A DNA stretch of 6,120 nucleotides from Deltaproteobacteria bacterium (lineage in GTDB: Bacteria > Desulfobacterota > Syntrophia > Syntrophales > UBA5619), in contig JAMDBG010000119.1 in NCBI GenBank assembly GCA_023487865.1, positions 1 to 6,120 of the forward strand. Direction: 5' to 3'. A program made the position numbers and the translations under genes. Below the pieces are notes generated by a model. It ran no database searches. It saw only the letters and a program-made list of their open reading frames with translations, and was not told where the DNA came from. Numbering within the stretch: position 1 is the first letter of the stretch; every line of letters starts with the position of its first letter. This document shows positions 6,084-6,120 of the stretch, piece by piece.

Positions 6084-6120
6084 GGTTCCTTAAAGACGGA
6101 AGCGGGGCGCGCTGCTTGCC
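6080..6120 (+). CDS. Possible start of a further gene, cut by the window edge
   Basis: An ATG at 6080 overlaps the recN stop as ATGA, and the frame stays open for its 13 visible codons (MRFLKDGSGARCL). GGGG just upstream is at best a weak ribosome binding site. ATGA junctions are common in coupled operons, which is the only argument for this being a gene. The product is not recognisable. Confidence 0.3.
   Translation, partial: MRFLKDGSGARCL

Overview
The window reads as ordinary chromosomal DNA of an anaerobic or oxygen-sensitive Gram-negative bacterium, most likely a deltaproteobacterium (Desulfobacterota, perhaps near Syntrophia). This is inferred from the long 'MGLCKGTLTF' form of RdgC, the oxygen-independent class II ribonucleotide reductase, the style of the lipid-anchored MsrA-MsrB fusion, and the adjacent nadK-recN pair. 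No rRNA, tRNA, CRISPR array, transposase or phage gene is visible.

Layout. Positions 1-644 (minus strand) hold the N-terminal 214 residues of nrdJ, the adenosylcobalamin-dependent ribonucleotide reductase, which runs off the left edge. Its 330-base upstream region, shared with the divergent msrAB gene, is the richest regulatory stretch. It has a candidate promoter whose -35 and -10 elements are each covered by an NrdR-box-like site, the two sites 32 bp apart. It also has a further small palindrome and, close to msrAB, a strong hairpin (901-931) that carries a perfect -35 hexamer. Positions 976-2070 (plus) encode a lipoprotein fusion of peptide-methionine sulfoxide reductases A and B. It converges on rdgC (2197-3327, minus), a recombination-associated protein, across a 126-base gap with no convincing terminator.

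A 190-base divergent spacer with two small palindromes separates rdgC from nadK (3521-4432, plus; NAD kinase). nadK overlaps recN (4407-6083, plus; SMC-like double-strand-break repair ATPase) by 26 bases, so the two are almost certainly co-transcribed. A further reading frame may start at the recN stop codon (ATGA overlap) and run off the right edge.

Functionally the window groups deoxynucleotide synthesis (NrdJ), repair of oxidised methionine in the cell envelope (MsrAB), control of RecA-mediated recombination (RdgC), NADP supply (NadK) and double-strand-break repair (RecN). I found no convincing undescribed multi-gene system. The most interesting signals are regulatory: the NrdR-like box pair, the msrAB leader hairpin, and the palindromes in the two divergent spacers.
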